From Salsipaludibacter sp963812245 (GTDB taxonomy: Bacteria; Actinomycetota; Nitriliruptoria; Nitriliruptorales; Nitriliruptoraceae), in NCBI GenBank assembly GCA_963812245.1, contig CAWEUK010000002.1, positions 1,612,001 to 1,676,000 of the forward strand: DNA of 64,000 bases, read 5' to 3'. The first letter of the stretch is position 1. Every line of letters begins with the position of its first letter. Shown piece by piece: positions 50,459-59,476 of the stretch. The notes beneath the pieces are model-generated. The model was not told where the DNA came from and ran no database searches. It was given only the letters and a program-made list of their open reading frames with translations. The position numbers were made by a program, and so were the translations under genes.

Positions 50459-50506
50459 CCCGATCACCTCGATTGCCGGGTGCCCGATCACGTCGGTTGC
50501 CGGGTG
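50459..50506. repeat. Two 24-bp tandem repeats upstream of 2-oxoacid dehydrogenase operon
   Basis: CCCGATCAC(C/G)TCG(A/G)TTGCC followed by GGGTG, repeated head to tail at 50459-50482 and 50483-50506 with two mismatches; each unit has CCCG/CGGG ends. The 346-bp gap 50336-50681 holds these repeats and no other recognised feature; they lie about 180 bp before the E1 alpha start. Candidate operator. Confidence 0.55.
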
Positions 50507-50681
50507 ATTGCTCGCGCCGCGCGCGCTGATCGAGGTTGTCGTCGCGCCGGTGGAGAACGGTCGCCGTTGCCACTACCGTCGGGTGCGGTGGCAGGGCGTG
50601 ATCCGCCGGTGCCACCTTCTCCATGACTGCGGGCCCAGATCGGCGATCCCGACGGCCCAGGACATCGCTAGGAGTTCTCCC

Positions 50682-51818
50682 GTGGCAACCCCAGAGCCCA
50701 CCGTCGACACACCTGTGCCTGCGCCGGACCCGTCGACCTTCCTGCCGCCGGACGAACCCGTCCACCTGCTGGATCCCGATGGCACCTACCACGAACATCC
50801 GGACTACCCGCTGGACCTCGACGACGACCAACTCCGCGAGTTGTACCGCCTGATGGCGGTGTCGCGGAAGGTTGACCGCGAGGCCATCAACCTCCAGCGC
50901 CAGGGACAGTTGGGCGTGTATGCGTCACTGCTGGGACAGGAGGCGGCCCAGGTCGGTGGCGCCTATGCACTCGAGGACGGCGACTGGGTGTTCCCGTCGT
51001 ATCGCGAGATGGGGGTGGCGGTCACCCGGGGCGTGGACACCGGCAAACTGCTGCACCTGTTTCGGGGGACCTGGCTCAGCGACCATGACCCGTACGAGCA
51101 GAAGTTCGCGCTCTACTCGATCCCGATCGGGACCCAGGCACTGCATGCCACCGGGTTCGCGATGGGGGCGAGGTTCGACGACAACCCGATCGTGACCTAC
51201 GCATACTTCGGCGACGGTGCGACCTCGGAGGGCGATCCGCACGAGGCCATGAACTTCGCCGGCGTCTTCAAGTCGCCGGTGGTGTTCTTCGTCCAGAACA
51301 ACCAATGGGCCATCTCGGTGCCGCTGTCGGCCCAGACGGCCGCCCCGACGCTGGCACACAAGGCCGTCGGCTACGGATTCCCCGGGGTGGTGTGCGACGG
51401 CAACGACGTGCTGGCGACCTATGCCGTGTCACGCCAGGCCGTGGCGCGTGCACGTGCCGGTGACGGCCCGACGCTGCTCGAGGCACTCACCTACCGGATG
51501 GAGGCCCACACGACCTCTGACGACACGACGCGGTACCGCACCAAGGAGGAGGAGGAAGAGGCGGCGGCCACCGACCCGATCGTGCGCTACCGCAACTTCC
51601 TGAAGGTCAGTGGCCTGTGGTCCGACGACTTCTCCGACGAGGTCGACCAGGCCGCGGCCGCCGAGGCCACCCGGATGCGCGAGGAGATCTACGAGGCGCC
51701 CCACGGCGACCCGTTGGAGGTGTTCGACCACGTGTTCGTCGACCCCACCGGCCACTTCGAGAAGCAGCGCGAGATGATGGCTGCCGAACTTGCCGCGGCG
51801 GGGGAGGCCTCGGCATGA
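50682..51818 (+). CDS. 2-oxoacid dehydrogenase E1 alpha subunit
   Basis: 378 aa thiamine-diphosphate subunit that decarboxylates pyruvate or branched-chain 2-oxoacids. TPP motif AYFGDGATSEGDPHEAMNFA with the closing NN in VVFFVQNNQWAISVPLSAQT; YASLLGQEAAQVGGAYALED and FPSYREMGVAVTRGVD upstream. GTG 50682 with AGGAG 8 bases before it. First of four tightly coupled genes. Resemblance of the E1 pair leans to the branched-chain (Bkd) type, but pyruvate dehydrogenase of the alpha-beta kind cannot be excluded. Confidence 0.9.
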   Translation: MATPEPTVDTPVPAPDPSTFLPPDEPVHLLDPDGTYHEHPDYPLDLDDDQLRELYRLMAVSRKVDREAINLQRQGQLGVYASLLGQEAAQVGGAYALEDGDWVFPSYREMGVAVTRGVDTGKLLHLFRGTWLSDHDPYEQKFALYSIPIGTQALHATGFAMGARFDDNPIVTYAYFGDGATSEGDPHEAMNFAGVFKSPVVFFVQNNQWAISVPLSAQTAAPTLAHKAVGYGFPGVVCDGNDVLATYAVSRQAVARARAGDGPTLLEALTYRMEAHTTSDDTTRYRTKEEEEEAAATDPIVRYRNFLKVSGLWSDDFSDEVDQAAAAEATRMREEIYEAPHGDPLEVFDHVFVDPTGHFEKQREMMAAELAAAGEASA

Positions 51819-52786
51819 CGACCACCACACTGGCCCAGGCCATCAACACTGCCCTGCACGATGCCATGGAGGCCGATGACCGGATGTTGGTCTTCGGCGA
51901 GGACGTCGCCGAACTCGGTGGCGTGTTCCGGGTGACCGACAAGTTGCACGAGCGCTTCGGCGAGCGGGTGTACAACACGCCGCTGGCCGAATCCGGAATC
52001 CTCGGCACCGCCATCGGGCTGGCCATGTACGGCTACCGCCCGGTCGTCGAGATGCAGTTCGACGGGTTCTCCTACCCGGCGCTGGAGCAGTTCATCAGCC
52101 ATCTCGCAAAGATGCGCAACCGCTCGCGTGGTCGGGTCCGTCTGCCGGTGACGGTGCGCATCCCCTACGGCGGTGGCATCGGTGCGGTCGAGCACCACTC
52201 CGAGTCGCCCGAGACCTACTGGGCCCACACCGCCGGCCTCAAGGTCGTGAGTCCCGCGACCGTCGCCGATGGCTACTCGATGACACGGGCCGCCATCGAG
52301 TCCGATGACCCGGTCATCGTTCTGGAGCCCAAGCGTCGCTACTGGATGAAGGACGACGTCGAGCTGCCCGTCACGACCGAGCCCAACCACCGGGCGGTCA
52401 TCCGTCGACCCGGCGAGGACGTCACCGTCGTCGCCTACGGACCGATGGTCAAGACCGCGATGGAGGCAGCAGATGCGGCCGAGGAGGAGGGTTGGTCACT
52501 GGAGGTCATCGACCTGCGCTCGCTGTCGCCGATCGACACCGCCACGTTGGTGGCGTCGGTGCAACGAACCGGTCGCATGATCGTGGTGCACGAGGCCGCC
52601 CAGACCCTTGGCATGGGTGCCGAGATCGCCGCGCGGGTGCAGGAGGACGCCTTCTGGCACCTGGAGGCGCCGATCCTGCGCGCCACCGGCTTCGACACCC
52701 CGTACCCGCCGGCGATGCTCGAGGAGTTCTGGCTGCCCAGCGTGGACCGCATCCTGGACCGCGTCGAGCAGTCCCTGTCGTACTAG
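51815..52786 (+). CDS. 2-oxoacid dehydrogenase E1 beta subunit
   Basis: 323 aa, transketolase-like. LVFGEDVAELGGVFRVTDKL, YNTPLAESGILGTAIGLAMY, GIGAVEHHSESPETYWAHTA and LEPKRRYWMKDD are family blocks; the EHHSESPE/KRRYW wording is commonest in branched-chain complexes. ATG 51815 overlaps the E1 alpha stop (ATGA). Together with the alpha subunit forms the heterotetrameric E1. Confidence 0.92.
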   Translation: MTTTTLAQAINTALHDAMEADDRMLVFGEDVAELGGVFRVTDKLHERFGERVYNTPLAESGILGTAIGLAMYGYRPVVEMQFDGFSYPALEQFISHLAKMRNRSRGRVRLPVTVRIPYGGGIGAVEHHSESPETYWAHTAGLKVVSPATVADGYSMTRAAIESDDPVIVLEPKRRYWMKDDVELPVTTEPNHRAVIRRPGEDVTVVAYGPMVKTAMEAADAAEEEGWSLEVIDLRSLSPIDTATLVASVQRTGRMIVVHEAAQTLGMGAEIAARVQEDAFWHLEAPILRATGFDTPYPPAMLEEFWLPSVDRILDRVEQSLSY

Positions 52787-52806
52787 TCGCCGTCGGAGGA
52801 ATGCGG

Positions 52807-54330
52807 ATGGAACAGATCAAGGACTTCAAGCTCCCGGACCTGGGTGAAGGCCTGGAGGAGGGTGAGATCGTCGAGTGGCACGTGGCCGTCGGCGACGTGA
52901 TCGAACTCAACCAGACGGTCGCCTCGGTCGAGACCGCCAAGGCGGTCGTCGACGTGCCGTCACCCTTCGCGGGCACCATCACCGAACTGGTGGGTGACAT
53001 CGGCGAGACCCTGGAGGTGGGCTCGGTCTTCGTGCGCATCGACGTCGGCGGCCCCGACGGGGCCGTGGCCGACGATGCTGGCGACGCCGACTCGGCTGGC
53101 CCGGATGCGGCGATGGCCGACGCCCAGACACACGACATGGTGCCGACCTCCACCGGGCTGGACGCCGACAGCGAACCCCAGCCCCTGGTGGGCTACGGCA
53201 ACCGTGGTGGCGGCGGCCGTCGTCGTCGCGGTGGCGCCGTGGAACAGTTCACCTCGGGCGGGGAGGCAACGACCGCGCGTCAGGAGGACGTGGTCGGGGA
53301 GGACGCGCCCGTGGAGGACGTGGTCGTGCTGGCCAAGCCCCCCGTGCGCAAGTTGGCCAAGGACCTGGGAGTGGACCTCGCTGCCATCGCACCGGGATCC
53401 GGTGACGACGGCGTCATCACACGCGCCGATGTCCGTGCCGCTGCCGAGGGCGGGGGAGCCGAGGATGCGGGCGACACGCCGGCAGCCGCGGCCTCAGGCA
53501 TCACGATGCCCACGCTGGCACACGCACGGAAGCGCGACGAACCGATCACGCTCCCACTGCAGTTCGCCGCCGCATCGGGTGGCGAGAAGCCGATGCTCGG
53601 CTTCCGCGGGCGAGTGCCGGGCGAGGTCGAGGAGGTGCGTGGCGTCCGCAAGCGCATCATCGCCAAGATGTCCCAGTCACGCCGCGAGATCCCACACGCC
53701 CTGTGTCGCACCGATGCCGACGTGACCGACCTGTGGCAGGTGCGCAAGGACCTCACCGAGGCCGCGCGCGCCGAGGGCCTGGACGTCAAGATCACGCCGA
53801 TGACGCTGGCCATGCGTGCCACCATCATCGCGCTGCGCCGTTTTCCGACCCTCAACGCCACCTTCGATGCCGGCAGTGGCGAGCACGGCACGATCAGGCT
53901 GCACGAGGCCATCAACCTCGGCGTCGCCGTCGACACTGATCGTGGCCTGATGGTGCCGGTCATCAAGGACGCCCACGCCAAGTCCACCCTGCAGTTGGCC
54001 GCCGAGACTGCGGTGTTGGCCCAGAAATGCCGCGACGGCACGATCAGCCCGGGTGAGTTGACCGGTGGCACCTTCACGTTCGACAACTACGGGTCCTTCG
54101 GCAACGACGACGGCAACCCGATCATCAACCACCCGGAGGTCGGCATCCTCGGGATGGGTGTGATCCGTGAACGACCATGGGTCGTGGATGGCCAGATCAC
54201 GGCCCGTCGGGTGTGCTCGTTCACGCTGGCCTTCGACCACCGCGTCGCCGACGGCGGCGAGGCCGGCCGGTTCACCACCTACGTCGCCGATCTGTGTGCG
54301 CAGCCCAGCCGGCTGCTGTTGCACCTGTGA
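52807..54330 (+). CDS. Dihydrolipoamide acyltransferase (E2)
   Basis: 507 aa. One lipoyl domain (KLPDLGEGLEEGEIVEWHVA; lipoylated Lys in SVETAKAVVDVP, about residue 44), an acidic and Gly/Arg linker, a peripheral-subunit-binding domain (PPVRKLAKDLGVDLAAIAPG then DDGVITRADV) and a catalytic domain ending with the active-site His in FTLAFDHRVADGGEAGRF. ATG 52807 is chosen over 52801 because GGAGGA at 52795-52800 leaves 6 bp. Core of the complex; passes acyl groups to CoA. Confidence 0.93.
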   Translation: MEQIKDFKLPDLGEGLEEGEIVEWHVAVGDVIELNQTVASVETAKAVVDVPSPFAGTITELVGDIGETLEVGSVFVRIDVGGPDGAVADDAGDADSAGPDAAMADAQTHDMVPTSTGLDADSEPQPLVGYGNRGGGGRRRRGGAVEQFTSGGEATTARQEDVVGEDAPVEDVVVLAKPPVRKLAKDLGVDLAAIAPGSGDDGVITRADVRAAAEGGGAEDAGDTPAAAASGITMPTLAHARKRDEPITLPLQFAAASGGEKPMLGFRGRVPGEVEEVRGVRKRIIAKMSQSRREIPHALCRTDADVTDLWQVRKDLTEAARAEGLDVKITPMTLAMRATIIALRRFPTLNATFDAGSGEHGTIRLHEAINLGVAVDTDRGLMVPVIKDAHAKSTLQLAAETAVLAQKCRDGTISPGELTGGTFTFDNYGSFGNDDGNPIINHPEVGILGMGVIRERPWVVDGQITARRVCSFTLAFDHRVADGGEAGRFTTYVADLCAQPSRLLLHL

Positions 54331-55811
54331 GCGGCGCGGCCAGGCCCGTGGCAGCCTCCCGCAGCGCATCATCGGACGGCACCGTCGCGTCCGCGACGAC
54401 CGACCATGACATCGTCGTGATCGGCGGGGGACCCGGTGGGTACGCGGTCGGGTTCCGGGCTGCCGCCAGGGGCCTGGACGTGGCCATCATCGAGGAGGAC
54501 AAGGTCGGTGGCACCTGCCTGCACCGGGGCTGCATCCCGTCCAAGGCGTCACTGCACGTCGCCGGCGTCCTCGAAGAGGTGGAGCGTGGCGACCTGATGG
54601 GCCTGGACCTCAGCCTCAACGGCATCGATGGCACCGAACTGGCCGCCTTCCGCCAGGGCGTCGTCGACAACCTGCACAAGGGTCTGTCCATGTTGGCCCG
54701 ACAGCGGTGCACGGTGATCGATGGACGTGGCCGCTTCGACGGAGCCGGCCGGGTCGTCGTGACGGATGCCGAGGGTGACGAGCAGGTGGTGACCGGGCGT
54801 CATGTCGTGATCGCGACCGGATCGGCCCCGCGCGTCATCCCGGCCTTCGAAGTCGACGAGGAGGTGGTCCAGACCAGTGACCAGGCCGTCTTCTTCGACA
54901 CCATCCCGGACCGGGCCGTCGTGATCGGGGCCGGCGCCATCGGCATGGAGTTCGCATCCATGTGGCAGCCGATGGGCGCTCGCGTGACCGTCGTCGAGGC
55001 GTTGGACCGGGTGTTGCCGCTGGAGGACCCAGACGTCAGCCGTGCCGTCACCAAGGCGTTCAAGTCCCGCGGCATCGAGGTGTTGACGTCCGCGACGGTC
55101 GCGGCAATCGACGTCCAGGACGGCATCGCCGAGGTGGTTGTCGGCCAGGGCAGCGACACCACGGTCATCGAGGCAGACCGCGTGCTGGTGGCGATCGGTC
55201 GCGGACCCCGGACCGCCGACATCGGCATCGACGAGGTGCTCGACGAGCGCGGGTTCGTGGTCGCCGACGCCTTCGGTGCCACTGCCGTCGACGGCCTGTG
55301 GGCCGTCGGGGACGTGCTCCCGACCCTGGCGCTGGCGCATGCCGCCTTCGTCGAGGGCTTCGTGGTGGCCGACCGGATCGCCGACGTCGCCGACGTCGTC
55401 CCGGTCGACCACACCCACACGCCGCGGGTGACCTACTGCAACCCCGAGGTGGCATCCGTCGGACTGACCGAGGAACAGGCCGTCGAGCAGTTCGGTGCGG
55501 ATGGTGTCACTGCCACCACCGTGTCACTGCGCGGCAACGCCAAGGGCATCATCCACGGCTCGGCCGGGTTCGCCAAGGTGATCGCACGCACGGACGGTCC
55601 CGGGGTCGCGCCCGGGGCGACCGGCGAGGCGTTGGGCGTGCACATCGTCGGACCGCAGGCAACAGACCTGATCGGCGAGGGCGCATTGGCGACCTCGTGG
55701 GGTGCGCTGCCCGAGGAGTTGGGGGCCATCAGCCATGCCCACCCAAGCCTGTACGAGGCCTTGGGGGAGGCGTGGATGTCCGCGGCAGGCCTGCCGTTCC
55801 ACGCCCACTGA
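54327..55811 (+). CDS. lpdA: Dihydrolipoamide dehydrogenase (E3)
   Basis: 494 aa FAD disulfide oxidoreductase that reoxidises the E2 lipoyl group with NAD. HDIVVIGGGPGGYAVGFRAA (FAD), redox-active CxxxxC in GGTCLHRGCIPSK, NAD motif VVIGAGAIGMEFASMWQPMG, and C-terminal catalytic His in GAISHAHPSLYEAL. GTG 54327 overlaps the E2 stop (GTGA); the first 25 residues are a Ser/Ala-rich extension. Ends the four-gene operon, with a GNAT gene following at 5 bp. Confidence 0.95.
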   Translation: MSGAARPVAASRSASSDGTVASATTDHDIVVIGGGPGGYAVGFRAAARGLDVAIIEEDKVGGTCLHRGCIPSKASLHVAGVLEEVERGDLMGLDLSLNGIDGTELAAFRQGVVDNLHKGLSMLARQRCTVIDGRGRFDGAGRVVVTDAEGDEQVVTGRHVVIATGSAPRVIPAFEVDEEVVQTSDQAVFFDTIPDRAVVIGAGAIGMEFASMWQPMGARVTVVEALDRVLPLEDPDVSRAVTKAFKSRGIEVLTSATVAAIDVQDGIAEVVVGQGSDTTVIEADRVLVAIGRGPRTADIGIDEVLDERGFVVADAFGATAVDGLWAVGDVLPTLALAHAAFVEGFVVADRIADVADVVPVDHTHTPRVTYCNPEVASVGLTEEQAVEQFGADGVTATTVSLRGNAKGIIHGSAGFAKVIARTDGPGVAPGATGEALGVHIVGPQATDLIGEGALATSWGALPEELGAISHAHPSLYEALGEAWMSAAGLPFHAH

Positions 55812-55816
55812 ACACG

Positions 55817-56383
55817 GTGGCGTTGCCGGATCGGGTGGCCGTCGCTGCAGGAGGTGACCTGGTGCCGGGACTGGCCGACGTGGTGGTGGCAACGGTGGAT
55901 GCTGCGAGTGAGCCGGCATTGTCCGCGATGGCTGCCTACTTCACCGAACTCGACGCCACCTTCCCGACCGGGTTCGATCCGGGGCCAGACTGGGAGTCGG
56001 AGGTCGCATCGATGGGTCCGCCCGGCGGCGCCTTCCTGGTCCTGGTGACGCCGTCCGGTGACGTTGCGGCCTGTGGCGGGCTCCAACCGATGGGTGACGA
56101 GGTGGTCGAGATCAAGCGCATGTGGGTGTCGCCGCCGTGGCGCGGTCATGGCCTGGGCGCTCGCGTGCTTGCGGCCCTGGAGGACAAGGCCCTCGAACTG
56201 GGCCATCGACGAGTCATCCTTGACACGAACGCCACCCTCACAACGGCGATCGCCATGTATCGGCGAGCCGGCTACACCTCCATCGACCGATACAACGACA
56301 ACCCCTACGCCCAACTCTGGTTCGCCAAGAACGTGCGGGACACGGCGTCGGCGCCATCCGATGGTGCTGGCGCTGACCGCTGA
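55817..56383 (+). CDS. GNAT-family N-acetyltransferase
   Basis: 188 aa. Acetyl-CoA loop in MWVSPPWRGHGLGARVLAAL (about residue 110) and the C-terminal LDTNATLTTAIAMYRRAGYT, then NDNPYAQLWFAKNV, which resembles enzymes of the PhnO/MarR-associated acetyltransferase type. GTG 55817 is the likeliest start, 5 bp after lpdA, so it may be co-transcribed. Its last codons and stop lie in a 7-bp tandem repeat. Substrate unknown. Confidence 0.78.
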   Translation: MALPDRVAVAAGGDLVPGLADVVVATVDAASEPALSAMAAYFTELDATFPTGFDPGPDWESEVASMGPPGGAFLVLVTPSGDVAACGGLQPMGDEVVEIKRMWVSPPWRGHGLGARVLAALEDKALELGHRRVILDTNATLTTAIAMYRRAGYTSIDRYNDNPYAQLWFAKNVRDTASAPSDGAGADR

Positions 56384-56406
56384 CCGCTGACCGCTGACTG
56401 CTGACG
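56372..56406. repeat. Five 7-bp tandem repeats over the GNAT stop codon
   Basis: GCTGACC three times, then GCTGACT and GCTGACG. The TGA stop of the acetyltransferase gene (56381-56383) is inside. Because each unit contains TGA, changes in copy number would not greatly extend the protein. In the rest of 56407-56648 I see no gene, only an inverted repeat. Confidence 0.85.
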
Positions 56407-56464
56407 GCCACGGGCGCCCCAATGGCTGGGGACCCCCGCGGCCGGACAACCGCCAAGGCCCTGC

Positions 56465-56543
56465 GTCTCGCCTCTGAGCGACATCTCTGCGGCGGCCGTG
56501 GCTCGTGGGGTCGTCAGGCTCCATTGTCGCTGCAAGGCGAGAC
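56465..56543. other. Long-range inverted repeat
   Basis: GTCTCGCCT (56465-56473) and AGGCGAGAC (56535-56543) are perfect 9-bp inverted copies 61 nt apart in the gap before the exported-protein gene. Could fold in the 5' leader; purpose unknown. Confidence 0.35.
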
Positions 56544-56648
56544 GGGCCACCATGTTGCGTTGGCCACACGACGCAACGCGTGGCCCACGTCGTGTCGCGC
56601 GTCGTCGTGGTCGTTACGTTGGATTGTCCACCCTCGGGAGGACGATCC

Positions 56649-57179
56649 GTGCAGGACGCCCAGCGTCGATGGCGGGCCGTGCTCCCGCTGCTGGGAGTCG
56701 TGCTGCTGGGGTTCGTGTTCGCGGTCGATGCGCGGAACCCACCCGATCCCGTCACTGCGCAGGACCTCGAGGCGGACGTCCGCCTGGAGTTGGCCACCGC
56801 CTGCACCCTGGTCTCCCAGAGCGCCCCGACACTGCTGGTGTCCCCGGGCGAGGTCGTGGTCGAGGACGCCAGCACGGTCGTCGTGGACCTGCCCGTGCTG
56901 GCAGATGACCTGCCGGACGGCGCACTGGTCGGGGTGGGCATTGCCGAGGAGGGGGTGGACGACGGCGAGGTCGGCGTGCCGTTTGACGCGGACCGCATGA
57001 CCCTGCGGCTGGGCGCGCCCGTGGTGGTCGGTCCCGGGCGCTGGCCGATCGTCGTTGCCTACCGTCCGCTGGGCGAGGGCCAGTTGACGTTGCTCGGGTC
57101 GATGACCATGCGTGCGGCCGCCGGCTATCGGCCGCCGGCGTTCACGCTGGAACTGTCCCAGGACTGCTCCGAGGACTGA
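56649..57179 (+). CDS. Exported hypothetical protein
   Basis: 176 aa, not recognised. N-terminal signal or anchor helix AVLPLLGVVLLGFVFAVDA (residues 9-27), then an extracytoplasmic acidic beta-rich region with two Cys (TACTLVSQ near residue 47 and SQDCSED at the end) that could form a disulfide. GTG 56649 with GGGAGGA about 7 bases upstream. No neighbours of related function; downstream genes are on the other strand. Confidence 0.65.
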   Translation: MQDAQRRWRAVLPLLGVVLLGFVFAVDARNPPDPVTAQDLEADVRLELATACTLVSQSAPTLLVSPGEVVVEDASTVVVDLPVLADDLPDGALVGVGIAEEGVDDGEVGVPFDADRMTLRLGAPVVVGPGRWPIVVAYRPLGEGQLTLLGSMTMRAAAGYRPPAFTLELSQDCSED

Positions 57180-57247
57180 CACGTCGCATGGTGGCGGGCA
57201 CCTCGCCGATCACGTGCGCTCGTCGCGTCGGTCCGGTGCCGGCCATG

Positions 57248-57748
57248 TCAGCTCGACGGGGCGGAGGCCTGGACCGCACGCTCCGCGTCGCTGCGCACCA
57301 TGCAGAAGCGGTTGCCGGCGGGATCCTCGAGCACCATCCAGCCCGTGCCGTCGGCCTGTCTGCGGTCCGAGACCTCGCGAGCGCCGAGCCCGAGCACCCG
57401 GGTGATTTCCTCGTCGCGGGCGCAGTCGATCGGGGCGAGGTCGAGGTGGATGCGGCCGACGGGTTCCTGCAGCTCGTCGACCTCGATGAACAACAGCCGG
57501 TGGCCGGTCGATGGATCGACGATCATGCACTCCTCGTGGCCCGGCTCGTTGGGGTCACCCGGGAGGTCGGTGTAGTCGAGCAGGCGCTTCCACCACTCGG
57601 ACAGGCTGTATGCGTCCACGCAGTTGATCGTCGTGTGCGAGATTCGGGTGGCCACTGTGTGCTCGAGTGTCGGGGAGAGGTCGAAGTCCCGGACTGCCAG
57701 GCCGGGTTGCCCGCCATGGTGCCCGGCCGAGGTGACCGGACGCATCAC
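57248..57748 (-). CDS. VOC (glyoxalase/bleomycin-resistance-like) protein
   Basis: 166 aa from the GTG at 57748, which overlaps the upstream GNAT stop; 135 aa if translation begins at GTG 57655, where the domain itself starts (ATRISHTTINCVDAYSLSEW). One vicinal-oxygen-chelate domain: LLDYTDLPGDPNEPGHEECM, RLLFIEVDELQEPVGRIHLD, WMVLEDPAGNRFCMVRS. The His and Glu metal ligands of VOC folds are present in part (RIHLD, LEDPAGN). Reaction unknown; dimerises in relatives. Confidence 0.75.
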   Translation of the reverse strand: MMRPVTSAGHHGGQPGLAVRDFDLSPTLEHTVATRISHTTINCVDAYSLSEWWKRLLDYTDLPGDPNEPGHEECMIVDPSTGHRLLFIEVDELQEPVGRIHLDLAPIDCARDEEITRVLGLGAREVSDRRQADGTGWMVLEDPAGNRFCMVRSDAERAVQASAPSS

Positions 57749-58347
57749 GTTCGATCAGTCCACTCGTCGGACAGCATTCCGTACACGACGTGGTCGACCC
57801 ACTCGTCACCCTTGCGGTGGGAATGCCGGATGGTGCCCTCCTGCGTCATCCCGATGCCCTCGACCAGGCGTCGCCCGCGGACATTGTGGGTGAACACGTC
57901 CGCTTCGATCTTGTGGTTCTCCAGCGTGGTGAAGCAGTGGTCGAGCAACGCGGACAGTGCCTCGGTCATGACTCCCGATCCCCAGTACGGCCGTCCCAAC
58001 CAGTACCCGACATCAGCCCGTCCCGGCGTCTCACGAGGCCTTGTCCCGATGGCGCCAAGGACCTGGCCGGCCTCCGCGGCGACGGACCCGGTCCGGTCAC
58101 GGATGACCCAGTGGAAGCCCCAGTCCTCGTACGGCTTGGTCCGACACGCCTCCACCCAGTCCTGGACTTCGGCGAGGTCACTGGGGCCGTCCCAGACCAG
58201 TGTCGCGCACACCTCTTCGCGCTGATCACCCGACAACAGGGCATACAGGTGCGGCGCGTCCTCCTGCCGTGGCAGGTCGACATGCAGCCGTTGGGTCACG
58301 AAATCGTGGGTGTTGGTGCTGGTCGCATCGGGTCCCAGGTGTGCCAT
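57745..58347 (-). CDS. RimJ/RimL-like N-acetyltransferase
   Basis: 200 aa GNAT of the ribosomal-protein/aminoglycoside acetyltransferase type. TQRLHVDLPRQEDAPHLYAL at the N-terminus, ADVGYWLGRPYWGSGVMTEA with the acetyl-CoA loop, HNVRGRRLVEGIGMTQEGTI and WVDHVVYGML at the end. ATG 58347. Overlaps the following VOC gene by 4 bp on the minus strand. Substrate not deducible. Confidence 0.83.
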   Translation of the reverse strand: MAHLGPDATSTNTHDFVTQRLHVDLPRQEDAPHLYALLSGDQREEVCATLVWDGPSDLAEVQDWVEACRTKPYEDWGFHWVIRDRTGSVAAEAGQVLGAIGTRPRETPGRADVGYWLGRPYWGSGVMTEALSALLDHCFTTLENHKIEADVFTHNVRGRRLVEGIGMTQEGTIRHSHRKGDEWVDHVVYGMLSDEWTDRT

Positions 58348-58398
58348 GACGGTGACCTCCGCACTGACAGGGTCGTGACGGCCTCGACAAGCCGGGTC

Positions 58399-58812
58399 TC
58401 AGCGTGCGGGTTGGACGCCAAGTTCAGCCATCAGGCCACGGACGTGTTGTTCGATCTCGTCGCGGACCGGGCGGACCTGGGCGACGCCCTTGCCGGCCGG
58501 ATCGGCAAGTTCCCAGTCCAGGTAGCGCTTGCCCGGAAACACGGGACAGGTGTCGCCACATCCCATCGTGACGATGACATCGGCAGCGGCGATCGTCTCG
58601 TCGGTCCACGCCTTGGGCTGGGCCGACGAGATGTCGATGCCCACCTCCTGCATGGCCGCGACCGCGGACGGATTCACCTCGGTGCCCGGGTTGGAGCCAC
58701 CGGAGCGCACCTCGATGCGGTCACCCGCCAGGTCCTGCATCCAGCCCATTGCCATCTGTGAGCGACCTGCGTTGTGCACGCACAGGAAGATCACGACGGG
58801 GATGTCGCCCAT
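58399..58812 (-). CDS. arsC: Arsenate reductase, low-molecular-weight phosphatase fold
   Basis: 137 aa. P-loop VIFLCVHNAGRSQMAMG with the nucleophilic Cys and Arg (CX5R, about residues 13-19), and downstream VTMGCGDTCPVFPGKRYLDW with the second and possibly third redox Cys, as in thioredoxin- or mycothiol-linked ArsC. ATG 58812 has GAAGGGA 6 bases upstream, better than the ATG at 58854. Reduces arsenate to arsenite for extrusion. No arsR or arsenite pump gene nearby. Confidence 0.87.
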   Translation of the reverse strand: MGDIPVVIFLCVHNAGRSQMAMGWMQDLAGDRIEVRSGGSNPGTEVNPSAVAAMQEVGIDISSAQPKAWTDETIAAADVIVTMGCGDTCPVFPGKRYLDWELADPAGKGVAQVRPVRDEIEQHVRGLMAELGVQPAR

Positions 58813-58969
58813 GCCGGTCCCTTCGCGCTGGCCGGTGCGGTTCGGCGGAGCCACTGTGACCGTGCGGGGCGACCATGCGCACCCCCGTCAACGGTCTGCT
58901 CACGGTCCGTTGGATGGTAGTCACCGCCCCCGGACAGGTGCCATCAGCCCATCGAGGACGGCCCGGGAT

Positions 58970-59365
58970 TCAGCGGAACTCGAGCAGGTCGATCACGAAC
59001 ACCAAGGTGTCGTTCGGGGCGATCGCCGGCGTGGGGGACTGCGCGCCGTATCCCTTGTGCGGCGGGATCACCAGCATGCGACGACCGCCCACCTTCATCC
59101 CCGGGATGCCCTCGGTCCACCCGGCAATCACCTGGTTGAGCCCGAAGCTGATCGTCTGTCCCCGGTCCCACGACGCGTCGAACTGGGCACCATCGTTCGA
59201 CCATGACACGCCGACGTAGTGCACGGTCACGGTGGCGGACGCCGGCACCTGGTCACCCTCGCCCTCGACCAGGTCGACGACGACCAGTTCGGCTGGTGGG
59301 TCGGCGTCGGGAAGGGAGATGGTGGGCTTGGCGTCGAGGTCGCCCTGGACGTTGACGTCGGTCAC
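58970..59365 (-). CDS. FKBP-type peptidyl-prolyl isomerase
   Basis: 131 aa cytoplasmic FKBP: TVTVHYVGVSWSNDGAQFDA, GLNQVIAGWTEGIPGMKVGG, RRMLVIPPHKGYGAQSPTPA, PNDTLVFVIDLLEFR. Catalyses proline isomerisation in protein folding. ATG 59365. N-terminal 25 residues precede the domain and lack a signal peptide. Confidence 0.93.
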   Translation of the reverse strand: MTDVNVQGDLDAKPTISLPDADPPAELVVVDLVEGEGDQVPASATVTVHYVGVSWSNDGAQFDASWDRGQTISFGLNQVIAGWTEGIPGMKVGGRRMLVIPPHKGYGAQSPTPAIAPNDTLVFVIDLLEFR

Positions 59366-59476
59366 GGGAAGGCCTTCATGTCGTTGGTGGGTGGGGTGGT
59401 GGTCACATGTGATGGTTCGGGCACACGCTGGGCGTTGATGGGGTGGCCGGGTTGCTGCTCGTGGATGGGGTGGTGG

